Shown: positions 28,530 to 37,640 of the stretch, in pieces
Layout: each line of letters opens with the position of its first letter
Numbering within the stretch: the stretch's first letter is position 1
DNA from: Aeoliella mucimassa
Lineage (GTDB): Bacteria > Planctomycetota > Planctomycetia > Pirellulales > Lacipirellulaceae
Assembly (NCBI RefSeq): GCF_007748035.1
Contig: NZ_CP036278.1
Location: 3,286,001 to 3,350,000 of the forward strand
Length of the DNA stretch: 64,000 bases
Reading direction: 5' to 3'
Made by a program: the position numbers and the translations under genes
The notes under the pieces: model-generated
Databases searched by the model: none
What the model was told of the DNA's origin: nothing
The model's input: the letters and a program-made list of their open reading frames with translations, nothing else

Positions 28530-29758
28530 TGTAGTAACCAACACTTAATCTGACAGACAATCTAGTTAGCGACCAGTTGCAAGTTCTTGTCCAGTCGCTT
28601 TTCGTTGACGATCGATTTGGCATCTTCGAAGGTTTCCATTGGCGTTTTGCCGTAACAGTAGCGACCGCTGTGCGGTCGCTCGTGGTTATAGCTCTTCATC
28701 CACTGGTCAAGATCTGTTTGCAGCTCCTCGATCGAGCTGAACATCTTCTTGCGGAATGCGACCTGGTAAAACTCCTGCAGCATGGTTTTGTGGAATCGTT
28801 CACAGATGCCGTTGGATTGTGGCCGCTTGGCCCTGGTCTTCGAGTGATCGATGTTCTCGATCGCCAGGTACAGTTGGTACTCGTGATGTTCACGGCTGCC
28901 ACAGTACTCGGTGCCACGATCGGTGAGCATGCGCAGTACCGGCACGTCCTCTGCTTCGAAGAATGGAATCACCTGATCGTTTAACATATCGGCCGCGACC
29001 AACGCATTCTTGCGATCGTACAGCTTGGCAAACGCAACTCGCGAGTAGGTGTCGATCACCGTCTGCTGATAGATTCGCCCGACGCCCTTGATGGTGCCGA
29101 CGTAGAACGTGTCCTGCGCCACCAGGTAACCGGGATGCTCGGTTTCGATTTCACCATGAGCTTCCTTCTCCAGCTTCGCTTTCTCCAGGGCCACGACCTG
29201 GGATTCGGTAAGGATAATACCATCTTGAGCCACTTTGGCCTCCAGAGCCTTCAGCCGCTTCTTGAACGTCTCCAGCTCATGCCGCAACCAGACGCTACGG
29301 ACACCACCTGACGAGATCAGGATGCCCCGTTTCTTCAGTTCGTTGCTCACACGGACCTGGCCATAGGCCGGTTGTTCGAAGGCCATTTCGACCACCGCTT
29401 CTTCGACCTCCGCGGCCACACGATTCTTGACGACGGGCTTCTTCCGCGAGATCTCCTTGAGGGCCTCCTCACCGCCGTTGTCGTACAACTCTTTGAAGCG
29501 ATAGAAGCTATCTCGCGAGTAGCCAAACACTTTACACGCTTCGGAGACGTTGCCCAGCCGCTCAGCGAGTTTCAGCAGGCCCAGCTTGTTCTTGATGATT
29601 TTCTGATCGTTACTCATCTCGGACACTCCTTGGGGGAAATGAGGCGGCCGCCGGCTGCAATCACTGCTATCACTCGCTGCGCTCGTTCAAGCAATGATTG
29701 CAGCCGGTACTCTAACCTCAAACCTTGGTTAGTGTCAGATTAAGTTTTGATATCTACA
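28530..29758 (-). mobile_element. IS481-family insertion sequence, copy 2, without target duplication
   Basis: The element is 1229 bp with the same ends as copy 1. The flanks differ (CTCTAAAG before, GCTCATG after), so there is no target repeat, suggesting an adjacent deletion or recombination after insertion. The right end provides the stop codon of the neighbouring lipoprotein gene. Confidence 0.93.
28562..29617 (-). CDS. IS481-family transposase, copy 2
   Basis: The 351-residue protein is identical to that at 24040-25095, with the DDE residues intact. Confidence 0.95.
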   Translation of the reverse strand: MSNDQKIIKNKLGLLKLAERLGNVSEACKVFGYSRDSFYRFKELYDNGGEEALKEISRKKPVVKNRVAAEVEEAVVEMAFEQPAYGQVRVSNELKKRGILISSGGVRSVWLRHELETFKKRLKALEAKVAQDGIILTESQVVALEKAKLEKEAHGEIETEHPGYLVAQDTFYVGTIKGVGRIYQQTVIDTYSRVAFAKLYDRKNALVAADMLNDQVIPFFEAEDVPVLRMLTDRGTEYCGSREHHEYQLYLAIENIDHSKTRAKRPQSNGICERFHKTMLQEFYQVAFRKKMFSSIEELQTDLDQWMKSYNHERPHSGRYCYGKTPMETFEDAKSIVNEKRLDKNLQLVAN

Positions 29759-30251
29759 GCTCATGATCATGATCGTGAGCCACAGCCCCATGGAACTGTA
29801 CATCGTTGATCATCACCACTAACTGGGCTTCGGCGTGCCCTTCATCGAGATCTGCAGCAAGCTCTGCGTCGGACGATACGAATTTGGACGCCTGACCTGC
29901 GGGATCAGTTGCATCCGGAGTCGCTGACAAGCTGAATTGCTCTGCTTCACCATCATGGCTCAGATTGATCATTATCTCCGTTGCACTGATTGCCACTGGC
30001 ACCTTTGCTTCTGCGTCCAGCAGGTAGACCGTCACGGTGCCGTTTGCATCGTCGTGAACCAACTCCGCATGATATTCTTCGCTGCCTAGCTCGATGAGCG
30101 TTCCGTGATGCGGCCCTTCGGTAGGATGCTCATGGGCGTCAGCGTGCTCAGGAGCTTTGGACTCTCCAGCAGGTTCCTTGGCGCAACCGACCACGATCGC
30201 GCATGACATAAATGCCATACAAGTATAGGTTAGTAGATTCCGTAACTTCAT
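29754..30251 (-). CDS. His-rich lipoprotein of the metal efflux operon, 3' end altered by IS481
   Basis: The ATG at 30251 has an excellent ribosome site (GGAGGTGA, 6 nt before). The signal peptide has a lipobox (IVVGC, Cys23), followed by a His/Glu-rich linker (HADAHEHPTEGPHHG) and a small beta domain (~50-150), ending AHDHDHEL. The last Leu codon and the TAG stop are contributed partly by the IS481 end (29754-29758), so the native C-terminus, probably more His/Asp repeats, is lost. It is the third gene of the operon, 66 bp after the pump gene. A periplasmic metal-binding or metal-delivery role is inferred from the histidines and context; no characterised family was recognised. Confidence 0.75.
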   Translation of the reverse strand: MKLRNLLTYTCMAFMSCAIVVGCAKEPAGESKAPEHADAHEHPTEGPHHGTLIELGSEEYHAELVHDDANGTVTVYLLDAEAKVPVAISATEIMINLSHDGEAEQFSLSATPDATDPAGQASKFVSSDAELAADLDEGHAEAQLVVMINDVQFHGAVAHDHDHEL

Positions 30252-30316
30252 AAACAATCACCTCCAATGGTTAAACAGTCTTAAAACATCAACTCTTACC
30301 AGCGATAAGCCGACAT

Positions 30317-33300
30317 CTACTCGTGTTCATCTTCCGCTATCAGTTCCACCTGAGCCGAACTTGCTTCGATGACTCGCTGTGCAGCTGTTTGGCCGAGTTT
30401 CCAAAACAAGGCTGGCCTCACCAAAAACTCCAGCAAAGTACTAGAGATCAGTCCCCCGATGATCACCGTAGCAACCGGGTAGAGAATCTCTTTCCCTGGT
30501 TCGCCAGCCGATAAGGCAAGAGGAATGAGTCCAATGCCTGAAGTGAGTGCGGTCATAAGCACCGGAGCAAGTCGATCCTTGCCCGCTCGAACCACCATTT
30601 CTGGTGTCCACGACTCTCCCTCATAGCGCACTAGGTGCAAGTAGTGGTTGATGAGCAATATGCCATTTCGCGAAGCGATTCCACACAGTGAGATGAACCC
30701 CACCATGCTAGCGATGGTAAGCGTTTGCCCGGTGAGATAGAGCGACGCAACGCTTCCAATGAAGGCCATCGGCAATGCGACCATCACTTGCAAGGCAAGG
30801 TTGGCTGAGTGGAATAACTTGTAGAGTACCAGGAACATCGCAACCAACGACACGCCAAATAGAATAGCGATCATCCGGGAAGCCGATTTCTGACTCTCGA
30901 ATTGGCCGCCATATTCAATAAAGTACCCTGTTGGCAATTCGGCAACGATAGGCTTCAATTTGTTTTGAATATCGTTGACTACATCCACCAGCCCCCGATC
31001 CGAGACGTTGCACTGCACGACGATCCGGCGACGGACTTGCTCGCGATTGATAGTGTTCGGGCCAGCCGCCTTGTAGATACGCGCAATATCCTCCAATTTC
31101 ACGGTTCCTCCCTGAGGCAACTCAATCCGCAGGCGTCGAAGCGATTCGATATCTTCGCGCGTGTTTTCCCCCAATCGAACCAGCAGATCAAACGTTTGCT
31201 GTCCGTCTAACACCTGGGAGACCACCTCGCCTTGCATGGCCGTTTCCACAAACTCGTTCACATCTGCTCTGCGCAGCCCGAACATTTTCAGCTTCTCCCC
31301 ATCGGCTTCGATACGAAGCTGGGGAATGATCACTTGTTGTTCGACCTGCAAGTCACGTATGCCCGGCACATTGGCAATTGCTCCCCGAATCCCTTCTGCT
31401 TGTCTCCGCAGTTCATCGAGATCGTCGCCGTAGAGCTTTATAGCCACTTGAGCCTTTACACCCGAGAGCATGTGAGAGATCAAATGGGCGAGTGGTTGTT
31501 CTACAGCAGTGACGATACCGGGAAACTCTTCTAACACGTCACTAATCTCATCAATCACTTCATCGCGACTATGCTCCGAGTTCGGATCGACCGTGGCCAC
31601 AAACTCCGTAACATTCACGCCCTCGGCATGCTCATCCAACTCTGCTCGCCCAGTCTTCCGAACGACGGCGACCAGGTCGTCCATTTCTGCCAGTCGCTCT
31701 TGCACCCGCTCTGCAATCTCGTTCGAAGTAGAGAGCGAAGTGCCTGGAGGAAGCAACACATTCACCTGAACCGCTCCCTCATTGAATGGGGGTAGAAAAT
31801 CGCTTTCCCTTTGCAGCATCCCCCACCCCGCGATCGCTACCCCCACTAACGCCAAAGCAAGTAGCGGCCAGGCGAGGCTCAGGCTGGTGCGAATCACTCC
31901 CCCTGCGAGTAACTTCAACCCTCGCAACAAGGGCCCGTCTTTCTCTTCTGAATCGGTTTCATGATTTCCGAGCAGCCAATAGCTCAGCACCGGAGTGACC
32001 GTGAGGGACACTAGTAGTGAGGAGACAAGCGAGACGATATACGATACTCCCATCGGCCTGAACAACTGGCCTTCCATACCAGTCAGTGCGAACAACGGCA
32101 CGAAAACCAGCACGACGATTAAGGTTCCATACACAATCGAATTGCGAATCTCAACACTTGCTTGAAACACCACGACGAGCGGATGCCTCGGTGAAGCGGC
32201 CGATCGATTCTCTCGCAGACGTCGGAAAATATTCTCGACATCGACAATCGCGTCGTCGACAAGTTCTCCAATCGCAACGGCTAGGCCACCTAGAGTCATC
32301 GTGTTCACCGAAAGCCCAAAGGCGGCAAACACGATCGCCGTGATCGCAATCGACAGTGGAATAGCCGTGAGCGTAATGAGAGTCGTACGTACATTTAGTA
32401 GAAAAAGAAAGAGAATGACAACTACGAGGGCTCCACCGTCGCGGAGGGCTTCAAACACGTTATCGATCGCCAAATCGATAAACTCTTTCTGCTGATAGAG
32501 TTCGGGCAGGACCTGCACATCGCTCGGCAGCGACGCTTGCATGTCTTGCAGCGCGGCAGTCACTCGATTCGTCACGTCCCGAGTATCGGCCTGTGGTTGC
32601 TTTAGAATCGTGAGCACTACGGCCGGGCCGCCGGTCATTTGCCCTTGGTCGTCACGATGAAATGCCGCACTATCCCCCCGCTTTACCTGCGCCCCTTCTA
32701 CCACATCGGCTACCTGCGAAAGGGTGATCGATTGCTTCTCACGTTGCTTGACAACGATGCCACCGATCTGGTCGACCGTTTTCACACGCCCTAAAGAACG
32801 CACGAGAAACTCGTTGGGCCCCTGCTCGTCCAGGTATCCACCAGCGGTATTCTGATTGCTTTGCTCAAGCGATTGTTTCACTTCCTGCAACGTTACTCCG
32901 AATCGAAGCATGCGATCCGGATCCACAAGCACCTGAAACTGCTTGCGGTCTCCCCCCATCACAATCACTTGCGAGACCCCGGGAATCGTCAGCAAACGTT
33001 GCCGGACTGTCCAGTCAGCAAGCGTACGCAATTCAAGCGGGCTTGTCTCTCCGTCTGCAGTCAATCCAACGACCATGATTTGCCCCATGATCGACGAGAT
33101 CGGCATCAGCTGTGGTTTCACGTTCGGCGGTAGCCGATCGTTCGCCAGCGCGAGTCGCTCGGTGACAATTTGGCGGTCGTTGTAGATGTCGGTTCCCCAA
33201 TCGAACTCGACGTAGATAACCGAGAGACCGATGCCCGACGCGGTGCGTACTGCCTGAACGCCGGTAGCCCCGTTCAACACGGTCTCAATGGGGAAGGTGA

Positions 33301-33493
33301 CTAGCGTCTCCACTTCCTCTGGGGCCATACCGGGGGCTTCGGTCATGACCACCACCCGTGGGCGGTTGAGATTCGGGAAGACGTCGATAGTCAATCGCGA
33401 TGCCTGCCACGCTCCATAGCCCATGAGGAACAGGGCCATCGCAGCGACTAGCACACGATTGTGTAACGAAAAACGAATAATGGCATTGAGCAC
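30317..33493 (-). CDS. Heavy-metal efflux RND pump (CusA/CzcA family)
   Basis: The start is taken as GTG at 33493 (VLNAIIRFSLHNRVLV), with AGGGGAG 7 nt upstream; homologues begin at this point. The product is 1058 residues, normal for HME-RND pumps. TM1 is followed by periplasmic loops with the family sequence RVVVMTEAPGMAPEEVE. The TM4 motif GELVDDAIVDVEN near residue 410 is the HME signature, distinct from drug pumps. HMLSGVKAQVAIKLYGDDLDEL in the second porter loop resembles CusA. The 12-helix pattern is complete. The protein would export monovalent or divalent metal ions across the envelope with the adaptor encoded just upstream. The metal cannot be fixed from the sequence alone. Confidence 0.93.
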   Translation of the reverse strand: MLNAIIRFSLHNRVLVAAMALFLMGYGAWQASRLTIDVFPNLNRPRVVVMTEAPGMAPEEVETLVTFPIETVLNGATGVQAVRTASGIGLSVIYVEFDWGTDIYNDRQIVTERLALANDRLPPNVKPQLMPISSIMGQIMVVGLTADGETSPLELRTLADWTVRQRLLTIPGVSQVIVMGGDRKQFQVLVDPDRMLRFGVTLQEVKQSLEQSNQNTAGGYLDEQGPNEFLVRSLGRVKTVDQIGGIVVKQREKQSITLSQVADVVEGAQVKRGDSAAFHRDDQGQMTGGPAVVLTILKQPQADTRDVTNRVTAALQDMQASLPSDVQVLPELYQQKEFIDLAIDNVFEALRDGGALVVVILFLFLLNVRTTLITLTAIPLSIAITAIVFAAFGLSVNTMTLGGLAVAIGELVDDAIVDVENIFRRLRENRSAASPRHPLVVVFQASVEIRNSIVYGTLIVVLVFVPLFALTGMEGQLFRPMGVSYIVSLVSSLLVSLTVTPVLSYWLLGNHETDSEEKDGPLLRGLKLLAGGVIRTSLSLAWPLLALALVGVAIAGWGMLQRESDFLPPFNEGAVQVNVLLPPGTSLSTSNEIAERVQERLAEMDDLVAVVRKTGRAELDEHAEGVNVTEFVATVDPNSEHSRDEVIDEISDVLEEFPGIVTAVEQPLAHLISHMLSGVKAQVAIKLYGDDLDELRRQAEGIRGAIANVPGIRDLQVEQQVIIPQLRIEADGEKLKMFGLRRADVNEFVETAMQGEVVSQVLDGQQTFDLLVRLGENTREDIESLRRLRIELPQGGTVKLEDIARIYKAAGPNTINREQVRRRIVVQCNVSDRGLVDVVNDIQNKLKPIVAELPTGYFIEYGGQFESQKSASRMIAILFGVSLVAMFLVLYKLFHSANLALQVMVALPMAFIGSVASLYLTGQTLTIASMVGFISLCGIASRNGILLINHYLHLVRYEGESWTPEMVVRAGKDRLAPVLMTALTSGIGLIPLALSAGEPGKEILYPVATVIIGGLISSTLLEFLVRPALFWKLGQTAAQRVIEASSAQVELIAEDEHE

Positions 33494-33513
33494 GGTTTGA
33501 CTCCCCTTGCGTA

Positions 33514-34893
33514 TCAATGGTTATGGCCAGCGTGGGGGTCGATAGCTCCGCCCGACTTGTTCTTGATTGCCAGATGCATCATGTAAGCACCTTTTCCGGC
33601 AATAACGTCGCCCTTAAAAACCGCTCCGTCGTTGGCAAGTACCACCGCGCGTTGATCGCGATAGCGAACGTGCACTGGCACTTGTTGGAACTGGTTGCCA
33701 TTTTCACGATACACGTAGGCTTCGGCTCCTTCATCGATGACTGCGGTTGCCGGAACCACGATCTGCTTCTGCCACGACTCGATGGGGATGCTGAGTTCCA
33801 TGCGTTGGCCAGGCTTAAACACCCATTCGAGGTACCGCGTGCCTTGCGGACTCGTCTTGTCCAGCGCAATACGATTCGGAAGTTGCACGTAGATTTTGAA
33901 CGCCCGCGACACCGGATCAATCTGGCCAGCGACGTATTGAATGCGTAACCCCGTGAGCTGCGAGTCTTCCGACTCGCGATCAAGCTGTCGAGCGTTGACA
34001 GGCAGTTCTGACTCTGCAGCACGACGAATCGCCGCTGCATCGTCCTCGAATGCCAATGCTTCGATCAATAACTCACAATGGTCCGAGAGCAATGCTAGCT
34101 CCCGCCCCATATCCACATGCTCCCCCAAAGCAACTCCCAGGCTTTGTACGGTAAACCAGTGTGGGGTTTCTTCGTGCTCCGTCGGTTGATGCTCATCCGC
34201 ATGCTTGGGTGCACGGATCGTGATCTCGCGAAACATGCGTCCCGAACGCTGGACCTCGCCCACTTGCTCTTCGTTCAAACCATGGAGCAGCATGGCCTGG
34301 CGGGCTGCATCGAGCGTTACCTGCAGACGATCCTGCTCATACTGCTGCTCCAGAATGCGTTTGCCGGCGACTACCCCATCGCCTAACTCTTGAAGTCTAG
34401 CAAGCTCGCGTTGCACTACGCTTAGCTTGGCTTGCGTCTCCAGAAACTCTCGTTGCGCGGCGACCAACTCTTCGTGGGTGAGTCGCACTTGAAACAATGG
34501 CTGGTTGGTATCCACTGCTTCGCCCGGCGAAATAAACACCTTCTGCACGATTCCGGTTAACGGAGCTGTGATGTGAACCTGCGATCTGCCGGGACGCTCG
34601 ACGACACTGGCCGGCAGGTTGAGTTCCCGCACGTAATCGGTTGGCTCGACCACAAACGGCTCAAAACCGATATTCTTGAGGCCCCGTTCGGTCAACTTGA
34701 TGGTTCCCCCAACCGATGACTCCTCGTGGTCGTGACCGGCGTGGGGATCTTGCTCGCCGACCTGATCTGTCGCGCTACGAACAAGCGGCAGCCACTTGTC
34801 GCGAGCGAGGGCTCCGACACCGACGATGGCAACAAGAGCCACGACGAAGATGGCTGCGAATCTAGTAGATCTGTTTTGTGAATTTGTGGGCAT
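33514..34893 (-). CDS. Heavy-metal efflux adaptor (CusB/HlyD family)
   Basis: The product is 459 residues from ATG 34893 (GGAAGGGTGGAG upstream). It has an N-terminal membrane anchor or signal (FAAIFVVALVAIVGVGALA), a His-rich segment DPHAGHDHEE, then lipoyl (HITAPLTGIVQKVFISPGEAV), helical hairpin (~140-210), beta-barrel and membrane-proximal domains. The C-terminus repeats the metal-binding motif (DPHAGHNH). His motifs at both ends are unusual and may bind metal for hand-off to the pump. It lies 20 bp upstream of the pump's GTG. No outer-membrane channel is encoded here; the OprM-type protein at 43746 or a distant gene would have to serve. Confidence 0.9.
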   Translation of the reverse strand: MPTNSQNRSTRFAAIFVVALVAIVGVGALARDKWLPLVRSATDQVGEQDPHAGHDHEESSVGGTIKLTERGLKNIGFEPFVVEPTDYVRELNLPASVVERPGRSQVHITAPLTGIVQKVFISPGEAVDTNQPLFQVRLTHEELVAAQREFLETQAKLSVVQRELARLQELGDGVVAGKRILEQQYEQDRLQVTLDAARQAMLLHGLNEEQVGEVQRSGRMFREITIRAPKHADEHQPTEHEETPHWFTVQSLGVALGEHVDMGRELALLSDHCELLIEALAFEDDAAAIRRAAESELPVNARQLDRESEDSQLTGLRIQYVAGQIDPVSRAFKIYVQLPNRIALDKTSPQGTRYLEWVFKPGQRMELSIPIESWQKQIVVPATAVIDEGAEAYVYRENGNQFQQVPVHVRYRDQRAVVLANDGAVFKGDVIAGKGAYMMHLAIKNKSGGAIDPHAGHNH

Positions 34894-35057
34894 CTCCACC
34901 CTTCCCTCCCGCGCACACCAGCAAGGCACAACGGCCAAAGGCAACGCGCAACGAGACACATGGCTCATGAATCAGGCAACTGCTAGCAACAGAAGGCAAC
35001 CTCTTCTAGCTGGCACCTGGAACTCAGATACCGCAAAGTGTTGCCGTAGGAGCAGAA

Positions 35058-35456
35058 TCAGATAAGAAGCACACTCTTCGCGAGATGCGCGCGCACCGGT
35101 AGCGGACTTGCACTGTCGCCTGACAGTTGCGGATAGCTCCGCCAACTGGCAACCAACGGTAGGACTGGTGTCTGAACATCACAGCAGAGCGGGTGGGCAA
35201 GTAGCATCACATCCAGTGCCTGACCGTGATGATCGGTCACCACCCAGCGGCAATGGTCCTCTTCACATTCATCCTGATGGAAGGGATGGTGATGGCCTTG
35301 CTCAGATGGAGCTTGGCACTCAGCGTGATCATGACTGCCACTTGCATGTTCGTGAGAGTCATGCTCGCAAGCACGATGCGTTGTCGGTGCCGAGGAGCAG
35401 CACGCCTCGTCGCCATGCGCATGATGACCACAGCACCCCAGTAGGGCGTGGATCAA
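35058..35456 (-). CDS. His/Cys-rich small protein leading the metal efflux operon
   Basis: The frame encodes 132 residues from a TTG at 35456. It opens with ALLGCCGHHAHGDEACC and continues with several His clusters (HDSHEHASGSHDH, EQGHHHPFHQDE, EEDHCRW). The frame is open further upstream to a CTG at 35495, adding LELAIRPLIAISV, which with the following LIHALLGCC would make a signal peptide; GGTGG lies before that CTG. No ATG is available, so the true start is uncertain. It is on the same strand, ~165 bp before the adaptor gene. Metal chelation or sensing in the periplasm is a reasonable inference. No named family was recognised. Confidence 0.6.
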   Translation of the reverse strand: MIHALLGCCGHHAHGDEACCSSAPTTHRACEHDSHEHASGSHDHAECQAPSEQGHHHPFHQDECEEDHCRWVVTDHHGQALDVMLLAHPLCCDVQTPVLPLVASWRSYPQLSGDSASPLPVRAHLAKSVLLI

Positions 35457-35827
35457 TACGGAAATGGCGATTAAAGGACGAATGGCTAACTCCAGCTAAG
35501 TTCCACCAAGACACAAAGGAGGCGACGCATAAATGTATCCCACTAAATCTGGTGGGGCAACGGCATTCGCCGGATCTGTGTGAGCATTGCCAGCAATTAA
35601 CTGCTGATTCGATTCGGGTGGAATCGTTGTTTACAGCCCCTTTTCGACCATTTACTGCGTGAACTTTCACACATCTGCGAGCAATTGCAGGAGTAGTGTA
35701 TGAGTGGAGTCTCATTTCAGACACTCCCAGTCACACAGCGTAGCTCAAGGAGCAGATTCTACGGTTTGTAGGCCCGCTGGCAAGCGCCTACGACGCAGTG
35801 TTGCCATTTGCCGAACGTTTTTTTCTC

Positions 35828-35843
35828 TGGCATGAGAGTTGCC
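35828..35843 (+). promoter_or_regulatory. Sigma-54 (-24/-12) promoter
   Basis: TGGCATGAGAGTTGCC matches the sigma-54 consensus TGGCACRNNNNTTGCW at all but two positions, with correct GG-to-GC spacing. The predicted start (~35855) gives a leader of ~95 nt before the small peptide gene at 35951. A sigma-54 activator is encoded next to it (36180-37640). Upstream, GAGTG (35702-35706) and CACTC (35722-35726) form an imperfect dyad that could be an activator site; this last point is weak. The rest of 35496-35827 shows nothing else. Confidence 0.7.
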
Positions 35844-35950
35844 AATTACTTGTTTCGCTTCGAGCAGATGTTCACGTCGAACGCAGTTTGGCCATGCTTC
35901 GGAGCTTGCTTTCGAACCCTATTTGGTTCCGAGAATTAGGAGGTACTTCC

Positions 35951-36097
35951 ATGAAACGCCTAGCTTATTCGTTGCTGTTCCTAGCGGCACTCGCTGTGTC
36001 AGGCAGCGTTGCTTCTGCTTCGACGCACTTTGGAAGAATGGCTTTCGTGCATCACCATTCTCCCTCCACTTCGCACGTTACTATCCCCCAGGAGTAG
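35951..36097 (+). CDS. 48-residue secreted peptide with HHH motif, sigma-54 driven
   Basis: The ATG at 35951 follows a near-perfect ribosome site (AGGAGGT, 8 nt before). The peptide has a textbook signal sequence (MKRLAYSLLFLAALAVSGSVASA) and a mature part of ~25 residues with FVHHHSPSTSH. A sigma-54 promoter lies upstream and a strong terminator follows, so this is a one-gene transcript. It lies between the metal-pump operon and the sigma-54 two-component pair. This resembles ZraP, the secreted metal-binding protein beside zraSR in enterobacteria, in position only; there is no sequence similarity that I can see. The function is unknown. Confidence 0.75.
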   Translation: MKRLAYSLLFLAALAVSGSVASASTHFGRMAFVHHHSPSTSHVTIPQE

Positions 36098-36123
36098 TAT
36101 TCTAAGGCGGTTGTAGTTTGTCT

Positions 36124-36161
36124 AACGCGTCCGAATCCAGGCGGTTCGGACGCGTTTTTTT
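36124..36161 (+). terminator. Rho-independent terminator
   Basis: A 12-bp perfect stem (AACGCGTCCGAA 36124-36135, TTCGGACGCGTT 36145-36156) with a 9-nt loop runs into seven T residues. It ends the small peptide transcript 27 bp after its stop. Confidence 0.93.
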
Positions 36162-36179
36162 AGACCGAACCGCCAACGA

Positions 36180-37640
36180 TTAATACAGCCCGTAACGATG
36201 CATTTTGTAGTGGAGCGTACGAACACTTACACCCAGCGCCTTGGCGGTGTTCTCGCGATGGTATCCACATGCGGCAAGGGCGGCTTGAATCGCAGTCTTT
36301 TCTGCTTCCACCACGGCGTCGGCTAACGAGCAAAGATCTGCAGGACTAGCCTGATTGTTGGCTGGGTCGAAATCGGCAGGCACGTCGTCGGCATGGATCG
36401 TATCGGAGTGAACTGTCACGACTAACCGTTCCACCATATTGCGAAGCTGCCGGACGTTGCCCGGCCAGCGTGCACCGACCAATCGCTGCAGTGCGTCGGC
36501 CGACAAAGTCTTGAGCGGCCGCGCGTGCTTCTTGCAGAACCGAGACAGGAAGTGCTCGACGAGCACCGGGATATCCTCACGACGCTGACGTAACGGAGGC
36601 AGATGGATCGGAACCACGTTGAGTCGATAGTACAGGTCTTCGCGGAACGCTCCCTCTTCTACTTCTTCAGCAGCTAGTTTGTTGGTCGCCGAAATCAATC
36701 GCACGTCACATTCCAGGACCTCTTCGCCACCGATGCGAGTGTAATATTGCGTTTCCAATACACGCAGCAAGTCGACCTGACACTTGGCTGGGATCTCAGT
36801 AATTTCGTCCAGGAACAGCGACCCTCCCGCAGCCCGCTCAAAGCACCCAGGCTTCTGACGCGATGCGCCAGTAAAGGCACCTTTCTCGTGACCAAACAGT
36901 TCGCTCTCGAGCAACGTTTCGGGCAGCGCTCCAAGGTTCACCGCCACGAAGGCTTTGTCGCTACGGTCACTCAGGTCGTGCAGTGCGCGGGCGACCAGTT
37001 CTTTACCGGTTCCACTCTCGCCACAGATCATCACTGTAGCATCGGTGCGGGCGACCTGACGAACCTCGCGCAGCACGCTCAGCATCGAGGAACTGTTACC
37101 AATAATGCCGGAGACTTCCCCCGCGTCGGCCAATCGTGAGCGCAGCTCGTGCACTTCGTGCTGCAGCAAGTGATGTTCACGCGCCTTGCGAACCTGTTGA
37201 CGGATCAGGTCGAGATCGAGTGGCTTCGAGATAAAATCAAATGCACCAAGCCGCATCGCTTCGACAGCCGTCTCGACGGTGCCATGCGCGGTGATCACGA
37301 TCACGCTCGTTTGCGGACGACTTTGCAGCAACCGTTCCAGTAGCTCCAGGCCGTTCATCGCACTAGGCAAGCGAACATCGACAATCACCAACTGAAAGGG
37401 GTTCTTCTTAAATTGCTGCAACGCGCTGTCGGCATCTCCTGCCAGGGCGATGAAGTCGGCCTCTTTCGCGAGCCCCTTCTCAAGCCCCGAACGGATGTTG
37501 GGCTCGTCGTCCACAATCAGAATGCCAAACCTCGCGTCGTTCACCATCGTGTTATCCGCATGCAAATAAGAGGTTTCCTCAACCTTGAACTCTGGAGAGG
37601 TCTGCTGCTCAATCAAACCTTGTTTCGACATCGAACTCAT
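36180..37640 (-). CDS. Sigma-54-dependent response regulator (NtrC/ZraR type)
   Basis: The product is 486 residues with the full three-domain layout. The receiver domain (~36-150) has acidic DD (44-45), phospho-acceptor Asp88 (VIVDVRLP), the Thr in VITAHGT and Lys in FISKPLD. The AAA+ domain (~175-405) has Walker A GESGTGKE, an intact GAFTGA loop (GHEKGAFTGASRQ) for sigma-54 contact, Walker B GGSLFLDEI and the R-finger region. The C-terminal Fis-type HTH (AALAACGYHRENTAKALGVSVRTLHYKM) binds DNA. The ATG overlaps the kinase stop by 4 nt (ATGA), implying translational coupling. Likely targets are the adjacent sigma-54 promoter and perhaps metal export genes, which is inference. Confidence 0.93.
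   Translation of the reverse strand: MSSMSKQGLIEQQTSPEFKVEETSYLHADNTMVNDARFGILIVDDEPNIRSGLEKGLAKEADFIALAGDADSALQQFKKNPFQLVIVDVRLPSAMNGLELLERLLQSRPQTSVIVITAHGTVETAVEAMRLGAFDFISKPLDLDLIRQQVRKAREHHLLQHEVHELRSRLADAGEVSGIIGNSSSMLSVLREVRQVARTDATVMICGESGTGKELVARALHDLSDRSDKAFVAVNLGALPETLLESELFGHEKGAFTGASRQKPGCFERAAGGSLFLDEITEIPAKCQVDLLRVLETQYYTRIGGEEVLECDVRLISATNKLAAEEVEEGAFREDLYYRLNVVPIHLPPLRQRREDIPVLVEHFLSRFCKKHARPLKTLSADALQRLVGARWPGNVRQLRNMVERLVVTVHSDTIHADDVPADFDPANNQASPADLCSLADAVVEAEKTAIQAALAACGYHRENTAKALGVSVRTLHYKMHRYGLY

Noticed and set aside
36124-36156. Inverted repeat sharing CGGACGCG with the TetR operator
   Set aside because: The arms are separated by a 9-nt loop and followed by a T tract, so it is a terminator; the shared core is probably chance.
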